Position numbers and translations under genes: made by a program. Source: Oenanthe sinensis (Eukaryota > Streptophyta > Magnoliopsida > Apiales > Apiaceae). From it: a stretch of DNA of 64,000 nucleotides. Within the stretch, counting starts at the first letter, position 1, and each line of letters opens with the position of its first letter. The stretch spans positions 26,596,860 through 26,660,859 of the forward strand of contig CM053796.1 in NCBI GenBank assembly GCA_028671895.1, written 5' to 3'. The notes beneath the pieces are model-generated. The model saw nothing but the letters and a program-made list of their open reading frames with translations. It had not been told where the DNA came from and did no database searches. This document shows, one piece after another, positions 60,074 to 64,000 of this stretch.

Positions 60074-61587
60074 TGTTAGTAATTGTGCTCTAGAGAAAAT
60101 ACTTTTTATATTTTAAGGAAAATATTTATTATTAAGGATTATGTTTTATTGATTATTATTTATTTATTATGTTTTGTTTACTGCGTAATAAATTGAAAGC
60201 ATAATAAATGTCCTTGGAATTTTGATACGTATTATATATCTTTAAGTATGTGACTTAAAAATGAGATTATATGAATAGTATCTTATTCCTAAAATTCCCT
60301 AGTCGAGTATTATTATTTAAGGACAATAATAATGCACAAAGACTAGTATGTTTCTTGACAGATGACCACATCTCATTGGTCATAGGTATGGGGATACTAA
60401 AGTCAAGAACATAAGTGCATGTATCAATGCATGGCACTGGAATGACCCGCCGTGAGATTCTACATGTTAAGTAAGTGTCATAAGTAATTCTCACTGTGAT
60501 AATGGTGTAATGATCCTTAGACCTGAAATCATTATATTTCTATACGAGAATTAATATACTTTGATTACATTAAAAGTTACCTTTGACCGGGTGATGATAA
60601 AAGTGGACATTGGGTATATTATGAATCGTATGAGAAATATGAATGATCTAGATGGGATTTAATCCTCCTAATTTTAGGAGTGATATTATTGGCCTCTTGT
60701 TTGAGTGAGACTATGAAATGCACGGCCGTGCTCAAATGTTGATTTGATTTTAATAGTCTACTCATCGATCAAGAAAATAAAGATTAAATTATGAAGAGGA
60801 TGACACGAGACATGCCTTGAGTTTAATCTATAATATCAAGATTAAAGGGATTATATTACATGGAACATTATTCACGAAAGGCTTAATCGAATCACCGATT
60901 TATTATTATTACTTGGGTAGCAATGATGTATTACTAGATGCCGCTCATTGTTTACAATTTTAATTAGATATTAAAATTGTTGCCAACGTAATAATAACCT
61001 ACAGGGTCACACACAAAGAACGCTTGAAGGAAAAATAATTTAAATTAAATAAGTAATTTATTTTATTTATGATATTAATTAATTATATAAATAGAATAAA
61101 TGAATTACTTAAACTAATTCCAAAATTAATAATTAATTAATTAAGTGAGACTTAATTAAATAATTTAGAATTTTGGATTAGTATTAATTATAATTGGATT
61201 ATAATTAGAAAACTTATTCCTCTCTCTATATAATCTCTTTATGGGCTGATTTAATAAAAAAAAGATTTTACAAAAACCCTAGCCGCTCTGAGAGAGGAGG
61301 AAGATAGAGAGAGAAGAAGTTTTCGGGTGCTAGTACACATCAATCCTTCATGAAAAGTGTTCGTGTGGATACCGTAGAACGTAGATCGCGAGAGCGGGAT
61401 ACGTGGTGATTAACAAGCTTTGGACCTCCATTAATCTTCCATTAATGAACTGTTAAAGCTTCTAAAGGTATTTATTCTTTATCTCCGAATTAAATCTTTT
61501 GTTTTCGCATGGATCCTGCGGAGGGTTTCGCTATTTTGATTTATTTTTCGCGTTTATTCCGCTGCGTTTGTGTCACGAAACCCTTCA
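60074..61587 (+). repeat. 5' LTR of copia element F
   Basis: Starts TGTTAGTAATTGTGCTCTAG at 60074, inside the integrase of element G, and ends ..CGAAACCCTTCA at 61587, one base before the primer-binding site TGGCATCAGAGC (61589-61600). About 1514 bp. A TATA-like tctatataatctc is at about 61225 and a transcript leader follows. Related fragments: 1-530, 31951-32047, 36764-36990. Confidence 0.85.
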
Positions 61588-63780
61588 ATGGCATCAGAGC
61601 TACTTGCGAAACTTTTTAATTCGGTTATGTGCTTAACAGTTTTTGATATATAAGCATGTATGCGATCTATCATGATTTTATATTGATACAATATGTATAT
61701 GTTTATATATATATTATGAATATATGATATTTATATGATATATAATCATGTGATGATTATGTGTGTTGATGTATGTATATGATACATGTTTGTTCTTATT
61801 ATGGGAATCGTATTCGATACGAATTCTGAAACGGCTGCCGTTGATTTTCTGAAATCTGTGTCTATTGTCCGATTTTTGCAAACGATATGTGTTTTCTGAC
61901 TGGAATCGGGTCACTGAGCAATACTGACAAAGTCAGCTCTGCGTCTGTAAGTCATTCGATGTCGTTACAGCCTCCAAAACAGTGATTTATGATTTTTTGA
62001 AAATTATTTGATTTTCTAAAATTTTGAGTATATGTATGTATATATTATGAATATATGATATTCATGTAATGTATAATCATATGATGATTGTATGTATCTC
62101 TGTATATGTATATATGATATATGCTTGTTTTTGTTATGAGAATTGTATATGATACGATTTCTGAAACACCGTCAGATTTGGAGAAATCTGACTACTGTAT
62201 CCGATTTTCGTAAACGATATGTGTTTTCTGACTGGAATCGGGCCAATGAACAAAACTGATAGCCAAGCTATCATCGACGGGTCTGTAAGGCGTTTGACGT
62301 CGTTAAGGGCCTCGAAATAGCGATTTATTGTCTTCAGAAATCTATTTTTAATTTTCTGAAATTTCGAAATTTGTTATATATGATTATATGATATGATTAT
62401 ATAATATGAGATATATTATATGTGTTATATGATAGCATGGTGGATGGTTATGGCCTAAAGACCCATAGGATAGTGGTTTTGATTTATGGTTTTGGTTTCT
62501 AAATACGACTTGCATGTCGTTTATTCATTGTAATTTAATTATCTCGAATGTAACTCGAGTTCTTCTTGTAATTTCATTAGAATAGTTTTATTTTTATTAT
62601 TCAATGTAATTATCAATGAAGACTTGCAAGCAAGGAGGCGATCCAAAATGGGATGATGGAGCAATGAAGAAAGAAGACATGTAATAGATAGTATTTTTAA
62701 AACCACCATAGACTGACCTTGATATTTCCATTAGCTTGGAAATATCATATAGGATGGGGCCATAACCAAACACGTTTAATTTACGCACATTACATATATG
62801 TATATGATTGCATGTATTGGTATGTATGCGTAGATATAATTGAGATGCATGCTTAATATTGATTAATCATGTATGTATTAGATACGACACCCATGCCATG
62901 TTTGCTTAAACAAGATAAAATCTGTAACGATTCAAGATTTTAAAATTAACAAACGATCATGAGATTCTTGTGTTTATGAAATATGGATTTTTAAAACACG
63001 GAATTAAATATGGATTTTTGATATCTATAATTGGGATTTTCTGACAAAAGCGGATATGCGTATTCGTAAGGCTGATGGGTTTTAAGTGTGACCATTGGTA
63101 TCCTCCATCTACCTGGGAAATGAACTATTTAAGATGTCGATTTGAAATATTTGGTTCAAGGAAAAATTGAGGATCTCTTTATGATGTGATCATGATCGTT
63201 ATAAATTTTCAAAACCCCTTAACAAAATATTAAATTTTACTCGGATGCTTTCCAATGAATGAACACTCATCGAATCCTAGATCGATAAGGGGAAGGACTG
63301 TCAGTGGCAGGGGACTCCTATCTATCGTGGTGAGATGCGACGAATATAAACGGTTATATTCGGCCGTTGTATCATTGGGTCTAACTTAACTGAGTCGTCA
63401 TAATAAGTGAAAATAAACGGTTATATTCAACTATTATGAACTTAGAAGCATAGAGTTTGGTTAAAAGTCTATTAGATAGATAAGATCAATCGTTGTTCAC
63501 CAAACTATCCAAGAATTATATATGATATAATTGACAACTGTTGTCTACCTAAATAATCATTTTCTAAGGACTTCCAGTGGTTGACTTAGGACATGACGAA
63601 ATATGGATCTTGGCTCACTAGAAAGAATTATGGGATATACTTTCCAAATTAATAGTAAGGGCTATTAGTTTGATAAAAATAGTGGGAGGTATATGATGAT
63701 ATACCATAATCACTTAAACATAATTAATATTAAATTTGCAACCTAGTTTATTTTATGCATTTTAATATTGTAGATTTCAA
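61588..63780 (+). other. Primer-binding site and long untranslated leader of element F
   Basis: After the primer-binding site the leader runs 2.2 kb without a coherent ORF. It contains a ~331-bp tandem duplication (about 61690-62020 and 62021-62350): shared blocks include gatatgtgttttctgactgg (61884 and 62216) and attatgaatatatgatatt. Later parts include paired blocks 'ataaacggttatattc' at 63346 and 63413. Confidence 0.75.
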
Positions 63781-64000
63781 ATGATAAACACAAACAACTT
63801 CTCTATGCGATCAGTTCTTGAGAAGGACAAGTTGACGAGAATATATTTCCTTGACTGACATAGGAGCTTGAGGATCGTCCTCGGGCACCATGATATTAGT
63901 CAAATCTCTTCCCCTGCTCTTAAAGTTGAGAATGTAACATGTGCAAATCATAGTGCTTATTGGAAGCAAATTGATGTTGCGACTGATGTTTCATGTCTCA
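63781..64000 (+). pseudogene. Gag start of copia element F
   Basis: MINTNNFSMRSVLEKDKLTR starts at 63781; S.RSVLEKDKLTG.NFLDW is the usual start of this copia gag family. The codon for the expected Trp after FLD is TGA (63856-63858), so translation would stop at residue 25. Homology continues (RSLRIVL, then a decayed stretch with ALKVEN, YWKQIDVATDV) to the window edge. Pol is outside the window. Confidence 0.8.

Overview
The window is plant nuclear DNA, AT-rich, from a dicot-like genome. The evidence is spliced plant genes with GT-AG introns (PGRL1, DUS3, an alpha-expansin, a K-box MADS factor, a type-C response regulator, a subtilase) set in dense Ty1/copia and Ty3/gypsy retrotransposons, short inverted-repeat elements and SSRs. 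An asterid is plausible from protein flavour, but the sequence alone does not prove it.

Layout. 1-606: copia LTR piece ending in a Helitron-like 3' terminus. 936-10739: one large degraded minus-strand SIRE-type copia element with LTR, an env-like extra ORF, pol and part of gag, fused at 10740 to a second env-like fragment (to 11693). 11694-13717: no gene, a GC-richer island and MITEs. 13718-18792: a J-domain (DNAJC17-like) fragment next to an N-terminally truncated, frameshifted DUS3 gene. 18793-20449: MITEs. 20450-25150: two more broken copia copies. 25380-25846: a small intact response regulator on the minus strand. 26752-33470: chimeric copia remains holding a solo LTR. 33471-36763: gypsy RT fragment, leader and LTR. 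36764-37100: LTR fragment with a second Helitron-like end. 38102-40314: decayed subtilase. 41471-46840: intact ten-exon PGRL1. 48013-49008: alpha-expansin with one nonsense codon. 50621-52590: exons 2-7 of a SOC1-clade MADS gene (minus) whose MADS-domain exon is not seen. 52591-57128: hAT-like and Stowaway-like elements, probably inside that gene's first intron. 57129-60073: Ale/Ivana-like copia (minus), interrupted by a plus-strand copia element (60074 to beyond the window).

Functionally the genes are unrelated housekeeping or developmental loci: photosynthetic cyclic electron flow, tRNA modification, cell-wall loosening, signalling and flowering-type transcription. No operon-like logic is expected. 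Only the response regulator and PGRL1 look fully intact; DUS3, the subtilase and the expansin carry lesions. The most unusual signals are in the retrotransposons. Two diverged env-like ORFs share in-frame stop codons at the same positions. Several LTR families each carry their own dense array of a short degenerate motif, and in one family the motif also appears inside coding sequence. Exon and element limits were read by eye from splice signals, homology recall and terminal repeats; no database search was run.
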